From assembly GCA_949524905.1 (NCBI GenBank), contig CATINC010000015.1, forward strand, positions 1 through 64,000: DNA of 64,000 nt. The letters are read 5' to 3'. Below the pieces are notes generated by a model. It was not told the DNA's origin, did no database searches, and saw nothing but the letters and a program-made list of their open reading frames with translations. This document shows, in pieces, positions 29,298 to 37,150 of the stretch. This DNA comes from Opitutia bacterium UBA7350. GTDB lineage: Bacteria > Verrucomicrobiota > Verrucomicrobiia > Opitutales > Coraliomargaritaceae. The position numbers and the translations under genes were made by a program. The first letter of the stretch is position 1. Each line of letters begins with the position of its first letter.

Positions 29298-29779
29298 TAC
29301 GGGCTAACGGCAGGTTTATCGCCGCTCTCTGTTGGTGATAACAATAAGTGCCCCTGTTCTTTGTAGGCGCGCAGCATGAAATGAGTCGCGGTCGAAAGAA
29401 CGCCATCCACACTTGCAAGGCGTTCAGATACAAAAGAAGCAACTTCGCGAAGATCCTTACCCTTAGCAAAGAGCAATAAATCATAAGCGCCCGACATCAG
29501 GTAGCAAGACTCCACTGCATCAAATTGACTAATCCGAGCGGCGAGCCGATCAAAGCCACCCTCTCGCTCAGGACTGATACGTACTTCAATGACTGCACGC
29601 ACTAATTCACCTTGGGCACGCTCTGGATTAAAAACGGGACGCCATCCGAGTAGGACGTGCTCTGCTTGTAAACGCTCTAGCTCCGCCGTGACCTCCGCCT
29701 CCGACTGGTTAAGAATAGAAGCCAGTTGGGCGGTGTCGAGGCATTCGCCTTCAAGTAAAAGTTCCAGAACCGTTGTCAT
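29297..29779 (-). CDS. Lrp/AsnC-family transcriptional regulator
   Basis: A 160-residue leucine-responsive-type regulator. The N-terminal winged helix includes LDTAQLASILNQSEAEVTAE (the helix-turn-helix). The C-terminal RAM domain carries VIEVRISPEREGGFDRLAAR and ESCYLMSGAYDLLLFA, where amino acids bind at dimer interfaces. It lies immediately upstream of, and overlaps by one base with, the aminotransferase gene it probably controls. A short Pro/Ser-rich tail ends it. Confidence 0.9.
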   Translation of the reverse strand: MTTVLELLLEGECLDTAQLASILNQSEAEVTAELERLQAEHVLLGWRPVFNPERAQGELVRAVIEVRISPEREGGFDRLAARISQFDAVESCYLMSGAYDLLLFAKGKDLREVASFVSERLASVDGVLSTATHFMLRAYKEQGHLLLSPTESGDKPAVSP

Positions 29780-29833
29780 AACTACCTAATAAGAGCGATC
29801 TTCGGGAAAATTGCAAAAGCCAAAATAAGCTTA

Positions 29834-30733
29834 TTACACACTATTAATTTTCAAGAATTTTGCGACTGCATCCCGCACATTACGCCCACCATCCTCTAAA
29901 AGGTAATGCCCACAGTCATTGTAGACCGTGGTTTCCGCCTGAGGAAAGATGACTTGCCAGCGCCTCAGAAATTGCTTGTTAAAGCAGAAATCCCGTTTAC
30001 CCCAAAGCAAACGCACTGGCTTATCCTTTAAATGCTCCAAGCTAGCTTCAACATCCACAAGTGCCTGGTAACTCCTATGAGTCGATCTCAAAGGTATATC
30101 TTTCACAAAATTCCACACAGCTACGCGATCAGCCCAATTGCGGTAAGGCCAAAGGTACCCCTGTCGCACTTTGGGTGAAAGTGGTGAGCGCACCGCCATA
30201 TTTGCGGCAAGCCTGGCAAAAGTATTCAGGCCACGAATCATAAATTCTCCCAGTACCGGAATCTTTACAGACGCGATTCGCAGAGGGATTCTTTTGGAAC
30301 AAAAGGCTGCCGTATTTAAAAGCACTAACTTTTCTAGTTGATCCGGAGCACGACCAGCTAGACCACAACCAATCGCACCCCCCCAATCATGCAAAACCAA
30401 GCTATAGGCTTTGATTCCCAAATGTTCTAGCAAAGCAGAGACATCAGTAATACGCTGATCCAAAGTATAATTATAATCCTGCGGTTTATCGGATAAGCCG
30501 CAACCGATGTGGTCCGGCGCAATACAACGATAGCCGGCACTATTCAAACTCACCACTAAATCGCGGTAAAAAAAAGACCAAGTCGGGTTGCCGTGTAAGA
30601 GCACGACCACTGGCCCTTGCCCTTCATCCAAATAGTGCATTTTAATACCTTCTCCCAATTGCAACAAATTCCCTGAAAAAGGGTATTCGAATCGGACTTC
30701 AGGCGGTAACAGTGCCGCTCGCGATAAACTCAT
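29834..30733 (-). CDS. oleB: OleB-like alpha/beta hydrolase (beta-lactone decarboxylase)
   Basis: A 299-residue haloalkane-dehalogenase-like hydrolase. The nucleophile elbow is LVLHDWGGAIG (Asp116), an Asp rather than Ser. LLHGNPTWSFFYRDL supplies the oxyanion and halide-type Trp, and YNDCGHYLLED has the catalytic His. In the ole pathway OleB turns the beta-lactone made by OleC into a long-chain olefin. The start ATG at 30733 overlaps the oleA stop as ATGA, so the two are translationally coupled. Membership rests on this pairing as much as on sequence; a true haloalkane dehalogenase is possible but less likely. Confidence 0.85.
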   Translation of the reverse strand: MSLSRAALLPPEVRFEYPFSGNLLQLGEGIKMHYLDEGQGPVVVLLHGNPTWSFFYRDLVVSLNSAGYRCIAPDHIGCGLSDKPQDYNYTLDQRITDVSALLEHLGIKAYSLVLHDWGGAIGCGLAGRAPDQLEKLVLLNTAAFCSKRIPLRIASVKIPVLGEFMIRGLNTFARLAANMAVRSPLSPKVRQGYLWPYRNWADRVAVWNFVKDIPLRSTHRSYQALVDVEASLEHLKDKPVRLLWGKRDFCFNKQFLRRWQVIFPQAETTVYNDCGHYLLEDGGRNVRDAVAKFLKINSV

Positions 30734-31767
30734 AACTCTGGCCACTCCAAAGCCAACATCAAACTACTTAAGCCACTTCCGATCCCCAGGAGCGCTGCCT
30801 TCTGACCCGGTGCGTAGGCAGCCGCCTCTATCGCGCTTGCTAATGTCAATGGACATGATACCGAGCCAATATTTCCTAGATTTTCAAAGGTTGAAAAATC
30901 TTTCTCGATCTCCAAGCCAAGTGCTTCAAACAAAGCCCGAGTGTGCGCCGATCCCACTTGATGCGTGATAACACTATCGGGAGTGCTAGCACTCCAGCCG
31001 CTTACCTTGCAAAAACGCGCCCAGGCAGATTTTGCCACTTTAATGCCAGCTATCAGCAATTCCTCTGAGTCTGTCAGCATTGCTAAGCCGTCCCCAGAGC
31101 TATCGCCTTCGCATAGCCCGCTGTGACTGGTATCCGTTGCCACCGCAGCCGCAGACAAACGAGGACGATCTGGCGCAAGATCTGAGCGACACAAAACTGC
31201 CCCGACCGCTCCGGCTCCGATCGTTAAATTAGCAAAATACGGCTTAATACTCTTTCGTGTCTGTTCCGGTTTTAATAACTCTGACAGGGTATGCTCCATC
31301 AAGGGGCGCCCATTTTCACCTGAGCATATGAGCGCACGTTCAATTTGACCGCTCTCAATCATACCGGCGGCAATGACCATAGCATTTAAAAAACCAAGGC
31401 AAGCATTGGAGAGGTCAAATATTTGCGTATTACCATCTAAACCCAGCGAATGATGCACATAGGAGGCTGTCGCTGGCTCAAGTCGATCACGACACACCGC
31501 AGCATGTACCAATAAATTCATCTCGCCCCGCTTGAAACGTGTTTGCTTAAGCACGGCCTCCCCCGCCAAAGCGGATGCTTCAGACGCCCGAAAATCTATA
31601 GGCCAGAAACGTCGCTCGCGTATCCCCGTCATTAATTCCAACCGTCCCTTTGGTAACCCGAGGCGTTCATACAATGCTGCCAAACGTATCTCTATATCCA
31701 ATGATGTCCAAATCGCTTCAGGCAAGACATAGGCCATCGATTCAATTGCTACTTGAGTAAAACGCAT
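30730..31767 (-). CDS. oleA: OleA-like thiolase, head-to-head acyl-CoA condensing enzyme
   Basis: A KAS III-like thiolase fold protein of 345 residues. The catalytic Cys is C123 in LSNACLGFLNAM. A Glu (E97) lies 26 residues before it, the same spacing as E117 and C143 of the Xanthomonas OleA, the Glu that sets OleA apart from FabH. The His in ITHQVGSAHT and the Asn in ENLGNIGSVS are 30 residues apart, as H285/N315. OleA joins two fatty acyl-CoAs into a beta-keto acid. oleC and oleD are absent from the neighbourhood. The upstream genes are the fatty-acid genes fabZ and fabI. Confidence 0.88.
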   Translation of the reverse strand: MRFTQVAIESMAYVLPEAIWTSLDIEIRLAALYERLGLPKGRLELMTGIRERRFWPIDFRASEASALAGEAVLKQTRFKRGEMNLLVHAAVCRDRLEPATASYVHHSLGLDGNTQIFDLSNACLGFLNAMVIAAGMIESGQIERALICSGENGRPLMEHTLSELLKPEQTRKSIKPYFANLTIGAGAVGAVLCRSDLAPDRPRLSAAAVATDTSHSGLCEGDSSGDGLAMLTDSEELLIAGIKVAKSAWARFCKVSGWSASTPDSVITHQVGSAHTRALFEALGLEIEKDFSTFENLGNIGSVSCPLTLASAIEAAAYAPGQKAALLGIGSGLSSLMLALEWPEL

Positions 31768-31835
31768 AAAAGCTACAATTAGCCTATCCCCTATGCCTGA
31801 GACGAGGTTTTTCTCAAGCTGATTTGAGCTTTTGC

Positions 31836-32639
31836 TTACTCTGGGCGCATCGCGAGGCGCACCAAGTCCTTATCAAAGTAGTTACGGTCCATGCCAGCAT
31901 TAACAACGAGCCCTTGTCCATTGATACCACTGGAGGCAGGGCTGAGCAAGAAAGTTGCCGCTTGAGCTACCTCGGCGGTAGTTAGATTAGCTTTTCGAAA
32001 TGTCAGCTTTTCAGCATAGAGGTAACTTTCTAAGTAGCCGGGTATCCCTGCAGAAGCACTGGTTTTAAGTGGCCCAGCATTCACAGTATTGAAACGCACA
32101 CGCGTATCGGCACTAAAGGATTTAGCGAGATTATGACTTGCAGTTTCGAGGGTCGCCTTAATAGGCGCCATATAACCGTAATTCTCTGCCGTTACATCGG
32201 TTGAGGAAATTCCGATCGAGACGACCGAAGCTTCGTTGTTGAGATGAGATTTAAATGCATTTGCCACTTCTACCAAAGAGAAGGCAGAAATCGCGGTCGC
32301 TTGTAGAAAGTCTTGGCGCGATGTCTCGTGAAAGGGTTTAAAGCCTTCAGAATAATTCGCAAAGGCAATAGAGTGCAGGATGCCGTCAAGCGGGCCGTGC
32401 TCCCGCCCAACTGCCTCCGCTAATGTTTTAATTTGTTCAGAAAACTCCACATCACAGATATAGGCTTTTCGGGCGCCTAATAATTTCTCAAGGCTTTCCA
32501 AGCGCTTTTTTGAACGCACGCTATGAATGACCTCGGCGCCTTCTGCTTCCAGTGCTTGCGTAACTGCCCAAGCAACACTCTTGCGGTTAGCCACCCCCAT
32601 TACGAGGAAACGCTTGCTCTCTAAATTCAGAAAACTCAT
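31836..32639 (-). CDS. fabI: Enoyl-ACP reductase (NADH), FabI type
   Basis: A short-chain dehydrogenase of 267 residues, the last step of fatty-acid elongation. The N-terminal dinucleotide site is [15 protein letters not shown], the atypical FabI version. The active-site pair is Y154-x6-K161 in [14 protein letters not shown], the FabI spacing rather than the Y-x3-K of normal SDRs. [20 protein letters not shown] is the usual ending. The ATG overlaps the fabZ stop by 4 bases (ATGA), so fabZ-fabI is a unit, and oleA follows 68 bases downstream. Confidence 0.93.
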   Translation of the reverse strand: MSFLNLESKRFLVMGVANRKSVAWAVTQALEAEGAEVIHSVRSKKRLESLEKLLGARKAYICDVEFSEQIKTLAEAVGREHGPLDGILHSIAFANYSEGFKPFHETSRQDFLQATAISAFSLVEVANAFKSHLNNEASVVSIGISSTDVTAENYGYMAPIKATLETASHNLAKSFSADTRVRFNTVNAGPLKTSASAGIPGYLESYLYAEKLTFRKANLTTAEVAQAATFLLSPASSGINGQGLVVNAGMDRNYFDKDLVRLAMRPE

Positions 32640-33085
32640 GTCGTTACCTCCGGTTCCAGCATCGCCAATGCAAATTCAATCGTAAGGGCAGGCTTCCCGT
32701 CTTTAAGGACCTTCCCCTTTAGGAAGAAAAATTTACTCAGGGTCTCAAGCATAGTGACTTCAATGGTGACCACATCGCCGGGCTTCACCATTTTTTTGAA
32801 ACGGGCATCATGAATACGTGAAAGTACCGGAGTAACATCATTCAATGAACGCCCTTCTTTTTCAATTTGTTTGGCAAGATAAATTGCGCCCGTTTGAAAG
32901 CACGCTTCGCAGAGCAAAACGCCCGGCATGATCGGGTTACCGGGATAATGTCCTTCAAACTGTGGCTCCTCTGAGCGAATGGTGCGTGTGCACGTGGCAC
33001 CATCATCATGAATCGATTCAATGGTATCTATAAATAAAAATGGCGGGCGGTGAGGGATACTGCGTAGAATTTCGTCCATATCCAT
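32636..33085 (-). CDS. fabZ: 3-hydroxyacyl-ACP dehydratase, FabZ type
   Basis: A hot-dog-fold dehydratase of 149 residues that removes water from 3-hydroxyacyl-ACP. [11 protein letters not shown] and [20 protein letters not shown] hold the active-site His46 and Glu60. [15 protein letters not shown] is the conserved RFR-K...PGD region. I chose ATG 33085; an in-frame TTG two codons upstream is also open. It is the first gene of a fabZ-fabI-oleA-oleB run and is separated by 45 bases from the renalase-like gene. Confidence 0.93.
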   Translation of the reverse strand: MDMDEILRSIPHRPPFLFIDTIESIHDDGATCTRTIRSEEPQFEGHYPGNPIMPGVLLCEACFQTGAIYLAKQIEKEGRSLNDVTPVLSRIHDARFKKMVKPGDVVTIEVTMLETLSKFFFLKGKVLKDGKPALTIEFALAMLEPEVTT

Positions 33086-33130
33086 AGTCAATGGCGTAAT
33101 GCGTAGATTGCACGAAAGAAATTAATTCTC

Positions 33131-34114
33131 TTAAGATAAAGCTTGGGGCGAGTTCAAAGCCATTGCGGCAGCTATGCCAGACAAGGCAGCACCTTCAACG
33201 CGCGGACCTCCAAAGGCATCACCAGCTAAAGTTAAATTTAAGCCGGAATTTCGAAGATACCGCTCTTTGTAAGGATTTAAAGGCAATGTAAAGCCCCAGC
33301 GGTGGCAGGTGAATTTAACGACTCCTTCACCCAACCAAGGCTTAGCAGCCTCTAACATCAAGCCACCCCGCTCCTCATCCGTGGTATCCCAATGTCGAGC
33401 AGCAAAGGACGCACCTGCATGCAATGTAAGCGCAGGTTCCTTTGAAATCCCCTTCTGTTGATTATCCGCAATCCACACCAGCGCTTCTTCCTTAAGTTTC
33501 AAAAATCCAGGTGAGGGTACTGCACTCGGCCCCTTGAGTTGCACCAGGGTTGCAAGTCCTTTCTCGTATCGGACCGCTCTTAAAGCGGCACGAGTATCCT
33601 TTGTTGCCCAATCAGTGCCACTGGTTTCAAGTAAAGTCCAAGCCTGTGGAAGCGGTAGACTTACAACTAACTCTCGCCCAATAAAACGATCTCCAGCAAG
33701 ACTTTCAGCGACCCAATTCCCATCTGTGCGTTGCAACGAGCAGACTTGGGTTGAACAAACAACTTCGAGTTTACGGGCTAGATATTTCGGGATAGCATTC
33801 ATACCGTCAACACCACAATAACGTGGATAACCAGTTGGATTATTATCCCATGGCGCCTGACGAAACCACTCTCGAGCCACCCCCTTTCTTAGCATCTCAT
33901 CTACCCATGCCTGCCAGCGCGGATGGCGTACCGTGAAAAACTGTGCTCCATGATCCATTCGTGTTGACCCCATCCCTCGACGAGTTGTCATTCGACCTCC
34001 AGGTCCTCGGCCCTTGTCCAAAACGAGCACCCGCATGCCGGCTTTTTGGAGCTCTGCGGCACACAATAAACCTGAAATCCCCGCTCCGATAATTAAGGCG
34101 TCTTTTATTTCCAT
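33131..34114 (-). CDS. Renalase-like FAD-dependent oxidoreductase
   Basis: A 327-residue flavoprotein of the amine-oxidase/renalase group. The FAD site is ALIIGAGISGLLCAAELQKA with the ribose Glu/Asp in LVLDKGRGPGGRM, followed by the DHGAQFF segment typical of this group. The C-terminus LAGDAFGGPRVEGAALSG closes the FAD site. The electron donor and substrate are unknown. It starts 3 bases after the epimerase gene and forms a run with photolyase, an arrangement seen elsewhere in marine bacteria. Confidence 0.83.
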   Translation of the reverse strand: MEIKDALIIGAGISGLLCAAELQKAGMRVLVLDKGRGPGGRMTTRRGMGSTRMDHGAQFFTVRHPRWQAWVDEMLRKGVAREWFRQAPWDNNPTGYPRYCGVDGMNAIPKYLARKLEVVCSTQVCSLQRTDGNWVAESLAGDRFIGRELVVSLPLPQAWTLLETSGTDWATKDTRAALRAVRYEKGLATLVQLKGPSAVPSPGFLKLKEEALVWIADNQQKGISKEPALTLHAGASFAARHWDTTDEERGGLMLEAAKPWLGEGVVKFTCHRWGFTLPLNPYKERYLRNSGLNLTLAGDAFGGPRVEGAALSGIAAAMALNSPQALS

Positions 34115-34117
34115 ACC

Positions 34118-35005
34118 TTACTGCAAAATTGATCGAAAGGCATCGCGAATCTCTAGGTGTCTCCAAGTAAACCCTGAGACCTCCAAGGCTCTTGGTTTAA
34201 TATCCATATCCGAGAGAATTACTTCTTTTGCCATAACTCCAAAAGCCAGACGTAAGGCAAAAGCCGGTGTCGGCAACCACGTAGGGCGATTTAGAGCTGC
34301 GCCCAGTTCTTGAGCAAAGACGGTTCCGCTTACCGAGTTTGGAGCGACTGCATTGACGGGCCCCTTCAATGCCTTGTCTTCAACAGCACGTAGATAAACT
34401 GCGACGATATCCTCGATTGAAATCCAGCTCATTCTTTGCCGTCCATTCCCGATAGTCCCACCCAAACCAAGCCTGAAAGGTGGCAACATCTTTGCTAGAG
34501 CACCGCCTTTAGCACTCAAAACAATTCCCGTTCGCAGCATTACCAGCCGCCCGCCAGCCTTCGGCCAAGGTGACGCAGTCGCTTCCCAATCACGACAGAC
34601 CGAGGCAAGAAAACCTTTACCCAAAGGACTCTGCTCATCTTTCACTTCCGGATCTGCAAATCCGTAGTAATTAATACCAGATGCCATGATTAAATCTGGA
34701 CGCTCCTCTCGATCTAACATCGCATCCATCAATAATTTTGTACCCTTCACCCGACTATCACGAATTTCCCGCTTAGCGGAGCGGGTCCAGCGTTGGGCAA
34801 CATTCTCACCTGCCAGATGCACAACCGTATCGACTCCCTCGAGCACAGTCGTATCGATAAAACCAGTCGAAGGATCCCAACAACCTGGACCACTGCCTCG
34901 TGCGAGTCCTTGCACCCGATGCCCTTGAGCTTCTAATGCCTTACAAAGCTCTTGCCCAATCAAACCACTCGCTCCGGTCACCAAGATCTTTTTTTGCATC
35001 AGCAT
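34118..35005 (-). CDS. SDR39U1/YfcH-type (TIGR01777) epimerase
   Basis: A 295-residue extended short-chain dehydrogenase. The NAD(P) site is ILVTGASGLIGQELCKAL, VVHLAGENVAQRWT is the family signature, and ASGINYYGF holds the active Tyr region. A C-terminal DUF1731-like part ends with LEVSGFTWRHLEIRDAF. The ATG at 35005 shares one base with the photolyase stop (TGATG); a TTG at 35008 and ATG at 34999 are alternatives. The exact reaction is unknown for this family. Confidence 0.88.
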   Translation of the reverse strand: MLMQKKILVTGASGLIGQELCKALEAQGHRVQGLARGSGPGCWDPSTGFIDTTVLEGVDTVVHLAGENVAQRWTRSAKREIRDSRVKGTKLLMDAMLDREERPDLIMASGINYYGFADPEVKDEQSPLGKGFLASVCRDWEATASPWPKAGGRLVMLRTGIVLSAKGGALAKMLPPFRLGLGGTIGNGRQRMSWISIEDIVAVYLRAVEDKALKGPVNAVAPNSVSGTVFAQELGAALNRPTWLPTPAFALRLAFGVMAKEVILSDMDIKPRALEVSGFTWRHLEIRDAFRSILQ

Positions 35006-36450
35006 CAAATAGCTTCTACGGGATTTTTAAATTTATCAAAGGCAGACAGCGCACGCTCTCGTCCAGTCTGATGATCAATTATGGGATGCGGATAAGTTAC
35101 TCCCAGTTCAATGCCGGCAGCTTCTAGCACTGCCTCAGGTGCTTCCCAAGGAGTGTGAATATATTTGGCAGGTAATTTTCCTAATTCCGGCACATAACGC
35201 TTCACATAAGTACCGATTGGATCAAATTTTCCACCCTGAATCATAGGATTAAAAACTCGAAAATACGGCGCTGCATCAGCGCCACATCCACCGCTCCATT
35301 GCCAACCCAAGGTATTGCTTGCGATGTCCGCATCGACCAAAGTGTCCCAAAACCAAGCTGCCCCAGTTTTCCAATCCTGTAGCAATTGCTTAACTAACAA
35401 AGAAGCGACAATCATGCGGACACGATTATGCATCCAACCGGTAGCATACAATTCCCGCATTCCAGCATCTACAATGGGATAGCCCGTTTGCCCTTTTTTC
35501 CAGCATTTCAGTAAATCATCATCCGCCTCCCAAGGAAAATCTGCATACTGAGCCTGCAGAGGTTTTTCTGGGGTGTGGGGAAAATGAAAGAGAACATTGT
35601 AGGCAAATTCCCGCCAGTAGATTTCTTTTAGGTAAACAAAAGGACCTTTTTCTTTCAGGTTTGTGCGCGCTTCCAAGGCCGCCACAACCTGACGAGGTCC
35701 TATCAATCCACTTTGTAGATAGGGAGATAGTTTAGAGCTTCCCTCTATGCCAGGAATGTTACGGTCTTCGTTATAATGACTCACCGCTCCGTCCAAAAAA
35801 CGATTCAGTCGCTCATGTGCCCCGCTTTCACTGATGTCCCAGTCTTTAATCATATCGCGCCACCAATTCTGTGAAGGGAGTAAATTTAATTCTGCTAAAG
35901 CCTCACTTTCTAAGTTGGCATCCGACCAAAGAGCATTCTCAAGATTGACCTCTATAGGCGCAACTACTGGACGATCTTGTATCGATTTAAAATACGGCGA
36001 ATAGACTTTAAATGGTCCGCCTGATTTATTGGCAACCGTATGTGGCTCGTTTAGTAGAGCACTGTTAAAAGTTTCCACCTTTAAGCCCTCGGCTCGCAAC
36101 GCCAGCTTCAAGTCTGCGTCCAAGGATCGCAGCTTCGGTTCATAGCGACGATTCCAGAAAATTTGATTGGCACCAGTTGCATCAATGACCGTGTGCAAAA
36201 CTTCTGCCGTCGCTCCTACTTTTAAGATTATCCGCCCTCCATACTCCTGCAATTTCGTTTGCAAGCTCTTCAAGGCATGATGAAGCCATACTTTTGAAGC
36301 ACTGCCAGGTTGCCATTCACCGTAAGCAGTCTCATCCCAGATATATAAAACCACTAAAGAAGCGCCTGACTGCAGTCCCGCCTTGAGAGCTGCGTTATCC
36401 TGTACCCGCAAATCGTTCCGTAGCCATACTATACTGGTTTCATTTGACAT
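35005..36450 (-). CDS. phrB: Deoxyribodipyrimidine photolyase (class I CPD type)
   Basis: A 481-residue FAD photolyase that repairs UV-made cyclobutane dimers with blue light. The N-terminal antenna domain begins IVWLRNDLRVQDNAAL. The FAD domain has SSKLSPYLQSGLIGPRQV, WREFAYNVLFHFP, DAGMRELYATGWMHNRVRMI and the WQWSGGCGADAAPYFRVFNP segment characteristic of class I enzymes. Length is normal. It leads the run photolyase, epimerase, renalase-like gene, with 1-base and 3-base junctions. Confidence 0.95.
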   Translation of the reverse strand: MSNETSIVWLRNDLRVQDNAALKAGLQSGASLVVLYIWDETAYGEWQPGSASKVWLHHALKSLQTKLQEYGGRIILKVGATAEVLHTVIDATGANQIFWNRRYEPKLRSLDADLKLALRAEGLKVETFNSALLNEPHTVANKSGGPFKVYSPYFKSIQDRPVVAPIEVNLENALWSDANLESEALAELNLLPSQNWWRDMIKDWDISESGAHERLNRFLDGAVSHYNEDRNIPGIEGSSKLSPYLQSGLIGPRQVVAALEARTNLKEKGPFVYLKEIYWREFAYNVLFHFPHTPEKPLQAQYADFPWEADDDLLKCWKKGQTGYPIVDAGMRELYATGWMHNRVRMIVASLLVKQLLQDWKTGAAWFWDTLVDADIASNTLGWQWSGGCGADAAPYFRVFNPMIQGGKFDPIGTYVKRYVPELGKLPAKYIHTPWEAPEAVLEAAGIELGVTYPHPIIDHQTGRERALSAFDKFKNPVEAI

Positions 36451-36541
36451 GATGAATATACCGAAGTTTAGAAGAAAAACTTACTTTCAAAACGATTAAG
36501 TCGGCTTGCCAGCCTCCCGCTCTTTTGCTTCATTTCATTTT

Positions 36542-37150
36542 ATGGAAACCATCAACGCCATCCGTGAGCGCCGCTCAGTTAAACATTTTAATCCTGAACA
36601 CCGCATATGTGATGCCGAGATTCAACAACTCCTAGATGTTGCCCTACTTTCGCCGACTTCTTTTAATATGCAAAATTGGCGTTTTGTCGCAGTTACAGAT
36701 GGCAAAAAAAAGGAAGCTCTGCGCTCAGCCGCATGGGATCAAGCTCAAGTTAGCGAAGCCTCACTCGTAATTCTCCTGTGCGCCAACCTTGACGCTCATT
36801 GCAATGCGGAACGCTACTGGAAAAATGCAAGCGAAGCGGTTCAAAAAATTATTGTCCCTATGATTGCACCTTTTTACGCGGATAATGCTCAGTTACAACG
36901 CGACGAAGCCATGCGCTCGATCGGTATTGCAAGCCAAACCATCATGCTCGCAGCAAAGGCCATGGGATATGACAGCTGTCCCATGATCGGCTTTGATCCC
37001 ACCCAGGTGGCTAAAATCATCGATCTCCCCGATCGTCATGTCATTGGACTCATGATTACCGTTGGGAAAGCCCTCAAGCCTGCAAACCCACGCCCAGGTC
37101 AACTACCCTACGAGGAAGTTGTTCATCGAGACGGTTTTCCTCAGACCTAG
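36542..37150 (+). CDS. Nitroreductase-family FMN oxidoreductase
   Basis: A 202-residue member of the nitroreductase/BluB-like fold. The N-terminal AIRERRSVKHF and LLDVALLSPTSFNMQNWRFV bind FMN phosphate; the middle LAAKAMGYDSCPMIGFDP and the end VIGLMITVGKAL are typical. The enzyme should use NAD(P)H to reduce quinones or nitro compounds. I chose the ATG at 36542, which begins one residue before the conserved start. It ends convergently, overlapping the phosphohexomutase by 4 bases. Confidence 0.9.
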   Translation: METINAIRERRSVKHFNPEHRICDAEIQQLLDVALLSPTSFNMQNWRFVAVTDGKKKEALRSAAWDQAQVSEASLVILLCANLDAHCNAERYWKNASEAVQKIIVPMIAPFYADNAQLQRDEAMRSIGIASQTIMLAAKAMGYDSCPMIGFDPTQVAKIIDLPDRHVIGLMITVGKALKPANPRPGQLPYEEVVHRDGFPQT

